In this document: one piece after another, positions 27,602 through 36,504 of the stretch | Layout of the letters: each line of letters starts with the position of its first letter | Numbering within the stretch: the stretch's first letter is position 1 | Origin: Propionibacteriales bacterium | GTDB lineage: Bacteria; Actinomycetota; Actinomycetes; Propionibacteriales; Nocardioidaceae | Length of the DNA: 43,387 nucleotides | Direction of reading: 5' to 3' | Assembly: GCA_009377795.1 (NCBI GenBank) | Contig: WHTJ01000033.1 | Span: 1-43,387, forward strand | Position numbers and translations under genes: made by a program | Notes under the pieces: model-generated | Databases searched by the model: none | What the model was told of the DNA's origin: nothing | What the model saw: the letters and a program-made list of their open reading frames with translations, nothing else

Positions 27602-28309
27602 GTGCCCACAAGGCGCAGCCAGTCGAACAACTCCAGAGTGCGGCACAGAGGCCAGTCGGCGCTCGCGCGCAAGAGGCAGGCGCTGATCTCTGCCCTCTCC
27701 CGCATCGGAGCCGGCCGCCGGCGAAGGACGGGCGTGGTCGCTAGCGCCGCCCTCGTCGCAGCCGTTGTCGTCAGCGGATCGGTCGGACCCATCACCTCCG
27801 GTACGCCGAAGCCGGCCGGCGAACCGGAGGAGTCCTGGTCCGCCGAGGTCGAGGTCGAGGACATGCTCCGCGAGCGAGAGCAGCGCCGCCTCGAGCGGGT
27901 CTCGCGCAACGCCTCCCGGTCATCGAGTGGCGACACCCGGGAGCCCGTACGCAAGTCGACCGAGCGCCGGCCCGCGACCGGGACCGAGGGGTCCGCACCC
28001 CTCCAGCCGGAGGACCCACGCGAGATCGCCCGCCTGATGCTGGCGGACTACGGCTGGGACGGGTACGAGTACGAGTGCCTGGACCTGCTGTACATCAGCG
28101 AGAGCAACTGGGATCCGTACGCCACCAATCCGTACTCGGGCGCCTACGGCATCCCGCAGTCGCTGCCGCCGGAGAAGATGGCCAGCGCCGGTGCGGACTG
28201 GCGGACCAACCCGGCGACTCAGATCGAATGGGGGCTCGATTACATCGCCGAGAGCTACGGCACCCCGTGCGCCGCATGGGAGTTCAAGGAAGCCAACAAC
28301 TGGTCCTGA
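27602..28309 (+). CDS. Transglycosylase SLT-like cell-wall protein
   Basis: This protein of about 235 residues has a basic N terminus, one hydrophobic segment (about residues 42-60, VVASAALVAAVVVSGSVG) that could be a signal anchor, and a charged linker with a coiled stretch (EVEVEDMLREREQRRLERVS). The C-terminal lysozyme-like domain contains LLYISESNWDPYATNPYSGAYGIPQSLP, with the catalytic Glu in SESNW, then WGLDYIAESYGTP. It is likely to cleave peptidoglycan glycan strands outside the membrane. The start is uncertain; GTG 27602 follows CGAGGAC. Confidence 0.8.
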   Translation: MPTRRSQSNNSRVRHRGQSALARKRQALISALSRIGAGRRRRTGVVASAALVAAVVVSGSVGPITSGTPKPAGEPEESWSAEVEVEDMLREREQRRLERVSRNASRSSSGDTREPVRKSTERRPATGTEGSAPLQPEDPREIARLMLADYGWDGYEYECLDLLYISESNWDPYATNPYSGAYGIPQSLPPEKMASAGADWRTNPATQIEWGLDYIAESYGTPCAAWEFKEANNWS

Positions 28310-28346
28310 GCTCGGTTTGGGCCGATGGCGACGCCGGCCTGGAGCG

Positions 28347-29747
28347 CTAGGCGCTTCGGGTCATGGCGAGCACGTCGAGGGCCTCGTCCAGCTGCTGCTC
28401 GGTGAGGTCGCCCCGGTCGACGTACCCCTGATCGAGCACGACCTGCTTGATCGTCTTGCCCTCGGCGAGCGCGGCCTTGGCGACCTTCGCGGCGTTCTCG
28501 TAGCCGATGTACTTGTTCAGCGGGGTCACGATCGACGGCGACGACTCGGCGTACGTCCGGGCCCGCTCGGCGTCGGCGACCAGCCCGTCGACACAGCGCT
28601 CCCCGAGCACCCGTGACGCCGATGCGAGCAGCCGGATCGACTCCAGCAGGTCGCGCGCCATCACCGGCATCATGACGTTCAGCTCGAACGAGCCCGACGA
28701 ACCGGCGAAGCCGACCGTCGCGTCGTTGCCGACGACCTGGGCGCAGACCATCAGCACCGCCTCGGGGATCACTGGGTTGACCTTGCCCGGCATGATGCTC
28801 GATCCCGGCTGCAGATCGGGGAGCGCGAGCTCGGCCAGCCCGGTGCGGGGCCCGGAACCCATCCAGCGCAGGTCGTTGCAGATCTTCGCCAGCCCGACCG
28901 CGATGGTGCGCAGCTGGCCGGACAGCTCCACGAGCCCGTCGCGCGCGCCCTGGGCCTCGAAGTGGTTGCGCGCCTCGGTGAGCGGGAGGCCGGTCTCGTC
29001 TCGCAGGATCTCGATGACCCGGGCCGCGAATCCCGGCGGCGTGTTGATCCCGGTGCCCACCGCCGTACCGCCCAACGGGAGCTCGGCCACCCGGGGCAGC
29101 GACGCCTCCAGCCGCTCGATGCCGTAGCGCACCTGCGCCGCGTAGCCGCCGAACTCCTGGCCGAGCGTCACCGGCGTCGCGTCCATCAGGTGGGTGCGAC
29201 CGGACTTGACGGTCCCGGCGAACTCCTCCGCCTTCGCCTCCAGCGCGGTCGCGAGCCGCTCGAGCGCGGGCGTCAGGTCGCGGATGGTCGCCTCGGTCGC
29301 CGCGACGTGGATGGACGTCGGGAACGTGTCGTTGCTCGACTGGCTGGCGTTCACGTGGTCGTTGGGGTGTACGTCGTCGCCGAGGGCCCGGGTGGCGAGG
29401 GTCGCGAGCACCTCGTTCATGTTCATGTTGGACGACGTGCCCGACCCGGTCTGGAACACGTCGACCGGGAACTGGTCGTCGTGATCGCCGTCGGCGACCT
29501 CACGAGCCGCGATGTAGATCGCGTCGCCGGTCTTCTCCGGGAGCACCCCGAGCTCGCCGTTCGTCTTCGCGGCGGCGGCCTTGATCAGGGCAAGCGCGCG
29601 GATGTGCGAGCGCTCCAGCGTCGTACCGGAGATCGGGAAGTTCTCCACCGCGCGCTGGGTCTGCGCCCGCCACAGCGCCGAGGCCGGGACCCGGACCTCG
29701 CCCATCGTGTCGTGCTCGATACGGAAGTCTTGCTGGTCGCTGGTCAT
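28347..29747 (-). CDS. fumC: Fumarate hydratase, class II
   Basis: This 466-residue TCA-cycle enzyme interconverts fumarate and malate without an iron-sulfur cluster. It has [16 protein letters not shown] (substrate binding), [29 protein letters not shown] with the proton-transfer His, and the superfamily signature [11 protein letters not shown] carrying the catalytic Ser. The length equals that of other FumC proteins. It starts 3 bp after the stop of the spermidine-synthase-like gene, which is transcribed first, so the pair probably shares a transcript. The homologue (Rv1098c) also lies near phoH2 in mycobacteria. Confidence 0.96.
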   Translation of the reverse strand: MTSDQQDFRIEHDTMGEVRVPASALWRAQTQRAVENFPISGTTLERSHIRALALIKAAAAKTNGELGVLPEKTGDAIYIAAREVADGDHDDQFPVDVFQTGSGTSSNMNMNEVLATLATRALGDDVHPNDHVNASQSSNDTFPTSIHVAATEATIRDLTPALERLATALEAKAEEFAGTVKSGRTHLMDATPVTLGQEFGGYAAQVRYGIERLEASLPRVAELPLGGTAVGTGINTPPGFAARVIEILRDETGLPLTEARNHFEAQGARDGLVELSGQLRTIAVGLAKICNDLRWMGSGPRTGLAELALPDLQPGSSIMPGKVNPVIPEAVLMVCAQVVGNDATVGFAGSSGSFELNVMMPVMARDLLESIRLLASASRVLGERCVDGLVADAERARTYAESSPSIVTPLNKYIGYENAAKVAKAALAEGKTIKQVVLDQGYVDRGDLTEQQLDEALDVLAMTRSA

Positions 29748-29750
29748 GGA

Positions 29751-30434
29751 TCAGAGCGTACGGGAACTCACCCGCGACTCGATCAGGTAGTAGGTCTCGT
29801 CCCGTTCCTGCAGGCGGACCGGCACTCCGCGGGTCACCGCGTCGCCGAACACGTCGGCGATCGCCCGGCGGAGCGGTTCGGAGGACGTGGACGACCAGAT
29901 GCTGAGTACGCCGCCGGTGTCCAGTACTCGCCGGCACTCCGTGATGAAGCGCCGCTCATACAGAGCCGCGTTTTCGTCGTACACCAGGAAGTCCGGGCCG
30001 TTGTCGACATCGAGGAGTACGGCGTCCAGCGAACCGCCCGGACACTCGGCGACGATCCGGCGTACGTCACCGAGCCGGATCTCCACCCGGGCGTCGTCCA
30101 GCAGGTCGGCACCGGGCAGCACCCCGGAGCGCATCCAGTCCACGATCGCGGGCTCGATCTCGGCGACCACCACGTGCTCGACTCGGCGATCGGCCAGCAT
30201 CTCGCGCACGGTGTACCCGAGTCCGAGCCCGCCGACCAGGATCCGCCGCCGCGGTGCCGTGGTGTCGAGCACGGTCTGGGCGAGGAGCAGCTCGGCATGC
30301 GTCTCCGCGGTGTCCATGACGAAGACGCCGTTGACCCGCAGCTCCAGTACGTCGTCCTCGCGCCGGCGTGCAACGACCTCCCCGCGCTCGGACTCGCGGC
30401 GCGCGATCACCTCGTGTCTCACGCCGCCCGACAT
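29751..30434 (-). CDS. Spermidine-synthase-like class I methyltransferase fold protein
   Basis: This protein of about 227 residues has a short N-terminal beta region (GEVVARRREDDVLELRVNGVFVMDT) and a Rossmann fold. RRILVGGLGLGYTVREML is the nucleotide-binding loop, VVVAEIEPAIVDWM ends in the acidic ribose ligand, ARVEIRLGDVRRIV follows, and LDAVLLDVDNGPDFLVYDEN has the DxDNGP pattern in place of the synthase D-x-x-D-P. Aminopropyl transfer or methylation is possible; the polyamine site is not convincing. The start is placed at ATG 30434. A palindrome copy lies 25 nt upstream. Confidence 0.75.
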   Translation of the reverse strand: MSGGVRHEVIARRESERGEVVARRREDDVLELRVNGVFVMDTAETHAELLLAQTVLDTTAPRRRILVGGLGLGYTVREMLADRRVEHVVVAEIEPAIVDWMRSGVLPGADLLDDARVEIRLGDVRRIVAECPGGSLDAVLLDVDNGPDFLVYDENAALYERRFITECRRVLDTGGVLSIWSSTSSEPLRRAIADVFGDAVTRGVPVRLQERDETYYLIESRVSSRTL

Positions 30435-30459
30435 TACCCGCCCGGGCTGTTCAACCTGT

Positions 30460-30519
30460 TCGCGCCGAGATTGCAGTTGTGGTCGGAGTAGGTCGACCAC
30501 AACTGCAATCTCGGCGCGA
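30460..30519. repeat. Intergenic palindrome, copy 4 (between divergent genes)
   Basis: Perfect 26-bp arms (30460-30485 and 30494-30519) flank an 8-nt loop GAGTAGGT. The outer 16 nt equal the family arms; the inner part is GTTGTGGTCG. It is the only copy located in front of gene starts, not behind stop codons. Confidence 0.97.
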
Positions 30520-30605
30520 CTCTGGGCGGAGTGTTTGCCAAGCCGGTCGTCCTCGGCGAGGGGACGGCGTGGTGATGCCGGCGGTCCTCGTGTCAGGCTG
30601 GTGTC

Positions 30606-30998
30606 ATGACGTCCGAACGCAATGTGCTCGGGGGTGAGTTGGAGGGCTGCGGCACAGATCCGATGACCGGTTTCTACCGGGACGGGTGCTGCAACACGGG
30701 GCCGGAGGACATCGGCAACCACACCGTGTGCGCGGTGGTGTCGGCCGAGTTCCTGGCCCACCAGCGGAGAATCGGCAACGACCTCAGCACGCCGAGACCG
30801 GAGTTCGGCTTCTCCGGACTTCGTCCGGGAGACCGCTGGTGCGTGTGCGCCTCCCGGTGGCTCCAGGCGTACGTCGACGGTGCGCCCGCCCCGATCGTGC
30901 TGGCGGCGACCCACGAGCGCGCGCTGGACGCCGTACCCCTGGACGCGCTGCGCGAGCACGCGGTGGACGTGCCCGCGGACCCGAGCGCGCTCACCTGA
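30606..30998 (+). CDS. DUF2237 family protein
   Basis: This 130-residue protein has the family pattern RNVLGGELEGCGTDPMTGFYRDGCCNTGPED then GNHTVCAVVSAEFL and GDRWCVCASRWLQA, and ends with THERALDAVPLDALREHAVD. Conserved cysteines (GCG, GCC, WCVC) suggest metal binding or redox, but no function is known. The start is ATG 30606. It is followed 68 bp later by the CYTH/CHAD gene on the same strand, with a separate promoter likely. Confidence 0.88.
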   Translation: MTSERNVLGGELEGCGTDPMTGFYRDGCCNTGPEDIGNHTVCAVVSAEFLAHQRRIGNDLSTPRPEFGFSGLRPGDRWCVCASRWLQAYVDGAPAPIVLAATHERALDAVPLDALREHAVDVPADPSALT

Positions 30999-31025
30999 TC
31001 GCTGTTCGCGTACATCCTCCTCGCC

Positions 31026-31031
31026 TATAGT
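31026..31031 (+). promoter_or_regulatory. -10 element for the CYTH/CHAD-parA operon
   Basis: TATAGT fits a primary-sigma -10 about 36 nt before the GTG start. A -35 at the expected distance (TGTTCG, 31003-31008) is poor. An AAGGA RBS lies near 31053-31057. Confidence 0.4.
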
Positions 31032-31066
31032 GAGCCGCCAACGGACCGGCTGAAGGATGTACGACC

Positions 31067-32605
31067 GTGACCCGAGACCTGACCGTCGACGATCACGACG
31101 TCGACGTGCCGCTGGACGCGATCGTCACCACTCTGTCGGCCCGCGCCGAGCCCCGGCAGCGTACGCAGCGGACGTGGTACGACACGTTCGACTGGCGGCT
31201 CCACCGCGCGGGCCTGCTGCTGGAGCATCAGGTGCGGGCGGACCACGGGTGGCTCGCGCTGTCGGAACTGTCGGGCCGGCGGATCGTGCGGGTGCCGACC
31301 GGGGAGACCGGGGAGACCGGGGAGACCGGGACGATCTCCGTCGAGACTCTGCCCGAGGGCGCCATCCGGGAGCGGGTGACGGCGCTGACGGGCATCCGGG
31401 CGCTGCTGCCTCGGACCAGCGTCGAGGGGCCGGTGACCATGCTTGCGGCGCTGGACCGTGAGGAGAAGACGGTCGCGCGAGTCGCCGTCGAGGGCCCGCT
31501 GGTGGTCGACGGCGGCGGACCGCTTCCCGTGCGGCTTCGCGTCGAGGCGCTGCGCGGGTACGACAAGGAGGCCCGCCGGGTCGTCCGGAAGCTGGCGGCC
31601 GTGCCCGGCCTGCGGTCCGCGGAGGAGCCGCTGTTCGGCGCGGCATGTCATGCCCGGGGACTGCGACCCGGTGAGTACCGCTCCAAGCCCGAGGCTCGGT
31701 TCGAGCCTGCCACGTCCGCGGGCGACGCTCTCGCCGTCCTTCTCGGTGAGCTGCTCGAGATCATGCGCGAGAACGTCGACGGCACCCTCCGCCAGCTGGA
31801 CACGGAGTTCCTCCACGACCTGCGGGTCGCGGTGCGCCGCAGCCGATCGGCCATGAAGGCGGCCAAGGGGGTGTTCGACGAGGAGGAGCGGACGGCGTAC
31901 GCCGCGGAGCTCAAGTGGATGGGGGACGTCACCACGCCCGGCCGTGACCTCGACGTTTATCTGCTCGGCTTCGACCAGATGGTCGCGAGGGCGACCGACC
32001 CCGAGGCGTTGGAGCCGTTCCGCAAGCTGCTCACCAGGAACTGCCGCAAGGCGCACACCGCCCTCAACCGGGCGCTGCGCTCCAAGCGGTTCGCCCGGCT
32101 GGCCGACGGCTGGAGCAGCGAGCTCGCCCGGCAGGACTTGCCGGGACCCGAGGCCGGCACGCCGATCGCACGGTTCGCGGACGCCCGCCTGAGCAACAGC
32201 TGGCGCCGGGTTCGGAAACGCGGCACCGCGATCACGGAAACCTCGCCCGCCGAGGCGCTACACGACCTGCGCAAACGCTGCAAGGATCTGCGGTACCTCC
32301 TGGAGTTCTTCGGGAGCCTGTACGACGAGACCGCGCACCGCGAGGTGGTCCGCGAGCTCAAGCGTCTCCAGGACAACCTCGGAGCATTCCAGGACGCCGA
32401 GTCACAGCGGTACATGGTTCTTCAGTACGCCGAGGAGCTCGCGGCCACGAGCGCGCCGGCCCGCACGCTGCTCGCGATGGGGCGTCTGGAGGCGCATCTC
32501 GAGCGGCGCCAGGAGGCGGCGCGCGCGGAGTTCGCCGACCGGTGGTCCCGGTTCGATCGCGGCCGCAACCGGCGGCTGTTCAACAGCATGGTGGCGGCGC
32601 GATGA
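31067..32605 (+). CDS. CYTH-like and CHAD domain protein, probably polyphosphate-binding
   Basis: This 512-residue protein has an N-terminal CYTH-like beta barrel (about 1-200; TWYDTFDWRLHRAGLLLEHQ matches the YYDTxDxxLxxxGxxLR strand). The usual N-terminal ExExK metal/triphosphate motif is not visible, since the chain starts only about 35 residues before that strand. The CHAD domain (about 225-500) has FLHDLRVAVRRSRSAMKAAK and LHDLRKRCKDLRYLLEFFGS, the conserved His and basic residues that bind polyphosphate. Three tandem 9-nt units encode GETGETGET (31301-31327). Its stop overlaps the ParA-type gene start (ATGA), implying coupled synthesis. Confidence 0.88.
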   Translation: MTRDLTVDDHDVDVPLDAIVTTLSARAEPRQRTQRTWYDTFDWRLHRAGLLLEHQVRADHGWLALSELSGRRIVRVPTGETGETGETGTISVETLPEGAIRERVTALTGIRALLPRTSVEGPVTMLAALDREEKTVARVAVEGPLVVDGGGPLPVRLRVEALRGYDKEARRVVRKLAAVPGLRSAEEPLFGAACHARGLRPGEYRSKPEARFEPATSAGDALAVLLGELLEIMRENVDGTLRQLDTEFLHDLRVAVRRSRSAMKAAKGVFDEEERTAYAAELKWMGDVTTPGRDLDVYLLGFDQMVARATDPEALEPFRKLLTRNCRKAHTALNRALRSKRFARLADGWSSELARQDLPGPEAGTPIARFADARLSNSWRRVRKRGTAITETSPAEALHDLRKRCKDLRYLLEFFGSLYDETAHREVVRELKRLQDNLGAFQDAESQRYMVLQYAEELAATSAPARTLLAMGRLEAHLERRQEAARAEFADRWSRFDRGRNRRLFNSMVAAR

Positions 32606-33342
32606 AGGTCCTGGCGTCGTACAGCATCAAGGGAGGGGTGGGGAAGACGACCGCCGCGGCGAACCTCGCCCGGCTGGCCGCCGGGGAGGGCCGCCGGGTG
32701 CTGTTGTGGGACCTCGACCCGCAGGGTGGAGCGACCTATCTGTTCCGGGTACGGCCGAAGGTGAAGGGCGGCGGCGAGGCGCTCGTGCGTCGGCGCCGCG
32801 AGCTCGTCGACGTTGTGAAGGCGAGCGACTTCGACAACCTGGACCTCCTCCCGTCCGACTTCTCCTACCGGCACCTGGACCTCGTGTTCGACGGGCAGAA
32901 CAAACCCACCCGCCGGCTCGGCCGGCTGCTGAAGGACCTCTCGGAGGAGTACGACGTCGTCGTACTGGACTGTGCGCCCAGTGTCTCGCTGGTCTCGGAG
33001 AACATCGTGCGCGCCGCCGACCTGTTGCTGGTGCCGCTCCTGCCGTCCCCGCTCTCGGTGCGTACCCTCAACCAGCTGGAAGGCTTCATCGCGAACGTGA
33101 AGGGCAAGTCCCCTGGGGTGCTGGCGTTCCTCTCCATGGTGGACCGGAGGCGCAAGCTGCATCGCGATCTGGTCGAGGAGCTGCCGCGCCGGCATCCCGG
33201 CCTGGCCCGTTCGGTCATCCCGGTGGCGTCGGCGGTCGAGCAGATGGGCGTACGCCGTGCGCCGCTCGTCGAGTGGGCGCCCGGCAGCGATGCGGCCCGC
33301 GCATTCGGCGAGCTCTGGCAGGAGGCGGTCAACCGCTGGTAG
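32602..33342 (+). CDS. Orphan ParA/McdA-type ATPase coupled to the CHAD gene
   Basis: This 246-residue ATPase has the deviant Walker A SIKGGVGKTTAAANLAR (signature Lys at 10 and catalytic Lys at 15), the switch I-like DLDPQGGATYLF, and Walker B-like VVVLDCAPSVSL. It has no N-terminal helix-turn-helix and no ParB or parS-like partner nearby, so plasmid-type partition is unlikely. ParA proteins of this small class position cargo (carboxysomes, chemoreceptor clusters, storage bodies) on the nucleoid. Its ATG overlaps the CHAD gene stop, so that protein is the probable cargo or partner (inference). Confidence 0.85.
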   Translation: MKVLASYSIKGGVGKTTAAANLARLAAGEGRRVLLWDLDPQGGATYLFRVRPKVKGGGEALVRRRRELVDVVKASDFDNLDLLPSDFSYRHLDLVFDGQNKPTRRLGRLLKDLSEEYDVVVLDCAPSVSLVSENIVRAADLLLVPLLPSPLSVRTLNQLEGFIANVKGKSPGVLAFLSMVDRRRKLHRDLVEELPRRHPGLARSVIPVASAVEQMGVRRAPLVEWAPGSDAARAFGELWQEAVNRW

Positions 33343-33454
33343 CGAACCGCTCCAGCGCGGACAACCGCACGGGTCCGCCGTCCGCCGTTGCGAAGGGCAG
33401 CCGCGTGCGCTTTTGGCGGCTTGTGGTGCGGCGGTGGAGTGCGAGACTTGGACC

Positions 33455-34285
33455 ATGCCGTGTCCGTTCCGCCAGGTCGATGTCTTCACCTCCACGCCGT
33501 ACCACGGCAACCCGGTCGCCGTGGTCCTCGACGGCGAGGGTCTCAGTACCGAGGCGATGCAGCGGTTCGCGCACTGGATGAACCTCTCCGAGACGACGTT
33601 CGTACTGCCGCCGACCACTCCGGAGGCCGACTACCGGGTGCGGATCTTCACGCCGGCCGAGGAGCTGCCGTTCGCCGGGCACCCGACGCTGGGCACCTGC
33701 CACGCCTGGCTGACGATCGGTGGCACGCCGCGGCATGCGGATGTGATCGTGCAGGAATGCGGCGTCGGATTGGTTCGGGTACGCCGTACGCCGGACGGGC
33801 TGGCGTTCGCCGCGCCGCCCCTGATGCGGTCGGGACCGGCCGAGGAGGCCGTGGTCGAGCGCCTCGCGTCGGTGCTGCGGATCGCCGCGGACGAGATCGT
33901 CGACGCCGAGTGGGTGGACAACGGTCCGGGTTGGGTGGCCGTGCTGCTCGAGGACGCGGACGCGGTGACGAAGGTGCGTCCCGCGTCCGTCGATCTGCCG
34001 GTGGGGGTGGTGGGCGCGTATCCGGCCGGGTCGGAGTGCGCGTTCGAGGTGCGGGGGTTCTTCCCGGCCGGGGGTACGACGTTCGAGGACCCCGTGACCG
34101 GGAGCCTCAATGCCTCGCTCGCACAGTGGCTGCTGCGTACCGGCCGGGCGAGCGCGCCGTACGTCGCGAGCCAGGGCACCGTGCTGGGACGTTCCGGGCG
34201 GGTGCACATCTCGCAGGAGGCCGACGACACGATCTGGGTCGGCGGCGGCACGGTCACGTGTGTCGCCGGTGAGGTCGACTTGTAG
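33455..34285 (+). CDS. PhzF family isomerase-like protein
   Basis: This 276-residue protein has the diaminopimelate-epimerase-like fold. It starts RQVDVFTSTPYHGNPVAVVLDGEGL and has MNLSETTFVLPP with the conserved Glu, IFTPAEELPFAGHPTLGTCHAWL and FEDPVTGSLNASLAQWLL. Most PhzF proteins outside phenazine clusters have unknown substrates, and no phenazine genes are nearby. The start is ATG 33455, 112 bp after the ParA gene. Confidence 0.9.
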   Translation: MPCPFRQVDVFTSTPYHGNPVAVVLDGEGLSTEAMQRFAHWMNLSETTFVLPPTTPEADYRVRIFTPAEELPFAGHPTLGTCHAWLTIGGTPRHADVIVQECGVGLVRVRRTPDGLAFAAPPLMRSGPAEEAVVERLASVLRIAADEIVDAEWVDNGPGWVAVLLEDADAVTKVRPASVDLPVGVVGAYPAGSECAFEVRGFFPAGGTTFEDPVTGSLNASLAQWLLRTGRASAPYVASQGTVLGRSGRVHISQEADDTIWVGGGTVTCVAGEVDL

Positions 34286-34430
34286 ACGCGTCGATGCGGA
34301 CCGCGTGGCGGGGCATGTGCGGTCGGCGTCGCGGGAGGCGGGTCATCGTGAGCCGCGGTTCCTGCTCGCCGTACCCTCCGGAGCCGCCCGCCGACTGTTA
34401 TGAGCATTCGCCGTCCACTCCCGCCCCACC

Positions 34431-34446
34431 TCGCGCCGAGAATGCA
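34431..34446. repeat. Palindrome family, left half-copy (degenerate)
   Basis: TCGCGCCGAGAATGCA has one mismatch to the left arm and is followed by CTTCTGGCCGACC, matching the inner pattern. The right side is decayed: TTCGGCCAGGAAG pairs with the inner arm but no TGCAATCTC arm remains. Confidence 0.8.
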
Positions 34447-34533
34447 CTTCTGGCCGACCCGACTTCGGCCAGGAAGCCAGAATTTTCGTTGTGGATAACT
34501 GGAAACGGGGTTCCGTTGGTGGGTGGGCTGGGG

Positions 34534-34549
34534 TATAGTCGAACACATG
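34534..34549 (+). promoter_or_regulatory. Leaderless promoter and original start of the HNH gene
   Basis: TATAGT at 34534-34539 is 7 nt before ATG 34547, the spacing of a leaderless transcript. The ATG opens only a 6-codon frame (MICISA) because of the inserted element. Confidence 0.45.
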
Positions 34550-34552
34550 ATC

Positions 34553-34854
34553 TGCATCTCTGCTTGAATGCAGTAGTCCTCGTGAGGTGATGATCGAGGC
34601 GGCGGATCGGGTCGGCCGTCAGGACCTCTCAAGTACCGATCAGCAGATCCGGTCGTGGTTGCCCTGACGGGGCCTGTGTCAGCTACCTTCCGTGGTATGT
34701 AAAGGAATTCGCCTACCGTCATCCGTGGTAAGTCCAAGACATGAGGATGCTCTTCTATCTGCCGTCGCAGCGGGAGCCGTGAGACTGATGCGCACACCCG
34801 CTCACCGAGCTGATCGGCGGCCCGCCGCGGTAACTGCACTCAAGCAGAGATGCA
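34553..34854. mobile_element. Probable MITE with 22-bp terminal inverted repeats and 11-bp target duplication
   Basis: TGCATCTCTGCTTGA then ATGCAGT (34553-34574) is the inverse complement of 34833-34854 with a single mismatch. The direct repeat AACACATGATC flanks it at 34542-34552 and 34856-34866. Removing one copy and the element joins the TATAGT promoter to the HNH coding sequence. There is no transposase inside, so it is non-autonomous. The mobilising family is unknown; an 11-bp duplication would suit an IS4-like enzyme. Confidence 0.7.
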
Positions 34855-34860
34855 AAACAC

Positions 34861-36420
34861 ATGATCGAAGCCAGAGGAGCTGTCGCCGGGCATGACCTGG
34901 CCGGGTTGGACGGCGCCTCCCTGATCGACGCGCTGGGTGCCGCCAGGAGGCAGGCGTGTCTCTATGAGGCCCGGCAGTTGGCGTTGATGAACGAGCTTTA
35001 TCGCCGCCGGCTGGCCGAGGACCGTGACGATCGGGAGGTGGTCAAGGCCCGGTCGCAGACGTTGACCGAGCTGCAGCCCCTGCTGGGCCAATCAAGGTGC
35101 CGGTTGGGCAGCCGGCTGCGGTTGGCCGAGACATTGCACACTCGGCTGCCGCGGACTTGGGGGTTGCTGGCCGCGGGTCGGATCGACGAGTACACCGCCA
35201 GTGTGATCGTCTCCGAGCTGGACCGGCTGGTCGACGAATCACTGATCCCGGTGATGGAGGCGAAGCTGGTTGACCGGCTGGGCACCGGCGCCGACCAGAC
35301 GGAGCCGGTGCGGGTTCCTCCGGCGCAGGTGGGCCGCTGGGCGCGGGTGCTGGTCGCGGAGACCGAACCCGATCAGCACGAGGAGCGGTTCCGGAAGGGG
35401 GTTCGCCGACCGTGCGGTGCACGTGTTCGGCACCGGTGACGGGCTCGCCGACCTGGTGCTGTCGCATTCCAGCGCCGAACTCGAGGCCTTGTCACACCGG
35501 TTGAGCCTGATCGCCCGCCACACCGGCGCCGACGACCCCCGGACGATGGACCAACGGCGAGCCGACATCGCGGTCGACCTGCTGCTCGGACGCGCCGACT
35601 GCAACGTGGCGACCAGCAGTTTGGAGACCGGCGAGACCGACGACGGTGGAAGCCCGGCACCGCGGATGGATCGGGATCGGGGTGTGGCCGCGCGGGTCCA
35701 TGTGACGGTGCCGATCCAGACCCTGATCGGGGTCTCGATCAGCCCGGACAACTCCTGAACGGGGAACCCGTCCCCGCCTCCCTCGTGCGGCGGATCGCCG
35801 CCGACCCGTCCTCGACCTGGTATCGGCTGCTCACCGACCCCGCAGGCAACCTGCTCGATCTGTCCACCCGGTCCTACACGCCGACCATGCCGTTGGTGCG
35901 GGCACTCGTGACCCGCGACCGGGTGTGTCCGGCACCCGGATGCACCACGTCCGCACTGGTCGGGGAGACCGACCACACCATCCGCCACAGCCACAGTGGT
36001 CCCACGTCGTATGGGAACACTGGGCGGTTGTGTCCGGCGCATCATCGGGCGAAGGAATCCCCCGGATTCGAGCTGTCGCAGCCTGCTCCCGGGGTTTTCG
36101 TGTGGCGATATCCCGGTGGGCACACGTACACCAGCGGCCCGGATCCGCATCCGGTCACCGACTGGCCCGACCACTGGCAACAACCAGTCTCGGCCACCGA
36201 ACTCCAGGACGCGCTACGCATGCACGACCTCAACCGGCGACGCGAACACAACCAACGACTCCACGACACCACCCGTCGGGTCCTCGAGACCCAGCTCCGG
36301 CACTGGTACGCCGATTCACCCGACGACCGCGACGAACCCGACCTCGACGACGAACCCGTACTCGACACCGACACGGCCACCATCCTCGGCGCCCTGCTGG
36401 AACGGGCCGCGCTCAACTGA
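34861..36420 (+). pseudogene. DUF222/HNH endonuclease (13E12-type) with two compensating frameshifts
   Basis: Frame 1 from ATG 34861 reads as DUF222 (ALGAARRQACLYEARQLALM and AETLHTRLPRTWGLLAAGRI) up to about 35397. Past a G5 run (35397-35401) the protein continues one frame over (FADRAVHVFGTGDGLADLVL). Near 35735-35745 it returns to frame 1 (DQPGQLLNGEPVPASLVRR). The HNH domain follows: CPAPGCTTSALVGETDHTIR, then NTGRLCPAHHRAKE. An extra G and a lost base explain both shifts. Such genes are abundant in actinobacteria and in mycobacteria host prophage phiRv1. It is inactive as read unless the shifts are sequencing errors. Confidence 0.8.
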
Positions 36421-36504
36421 GGGTCGCCGTCGCCATGACACGCACGGCCACACCCGCAGGCGGCATGCCGTGACCAAACGTGCCACCGCACGAATAAGGA
36501 CCCC

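Larger units (their letters stand above)
34286..34552. other. Spacer with HNH-gene promoter remnant
   Basis: No gene is seen. It contains the half palindrome at 34431 and, at its end, a -10-like TATAGT (34534-34539) 7 nt before an ATG (34547) that begins the left copy of an 11-bp duplication. That reads as the original leaderless promoter and start of the HNH gene. Confidence 0.5.

Noticed and set aside
32602-33342. Plasmid or chromosome partition locus.
   Set aside because: There is no ParB-like gene or parS-like inverted repeat nearby, and the gene is coupled to a CHAD protein.
33455-34285. Phenazine pathway suggested by PhzF.
   Set aside because: No other phz genes are present, and most PhzF-family proteins are not phenazine enzymes.
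36421-36504. Possible small gene between the HNH pseudogene and its duplicated tail.
   Set aside because: Frames are short, start-poor and interrupted; the stretch reads as decayed HNH-linked sequence.
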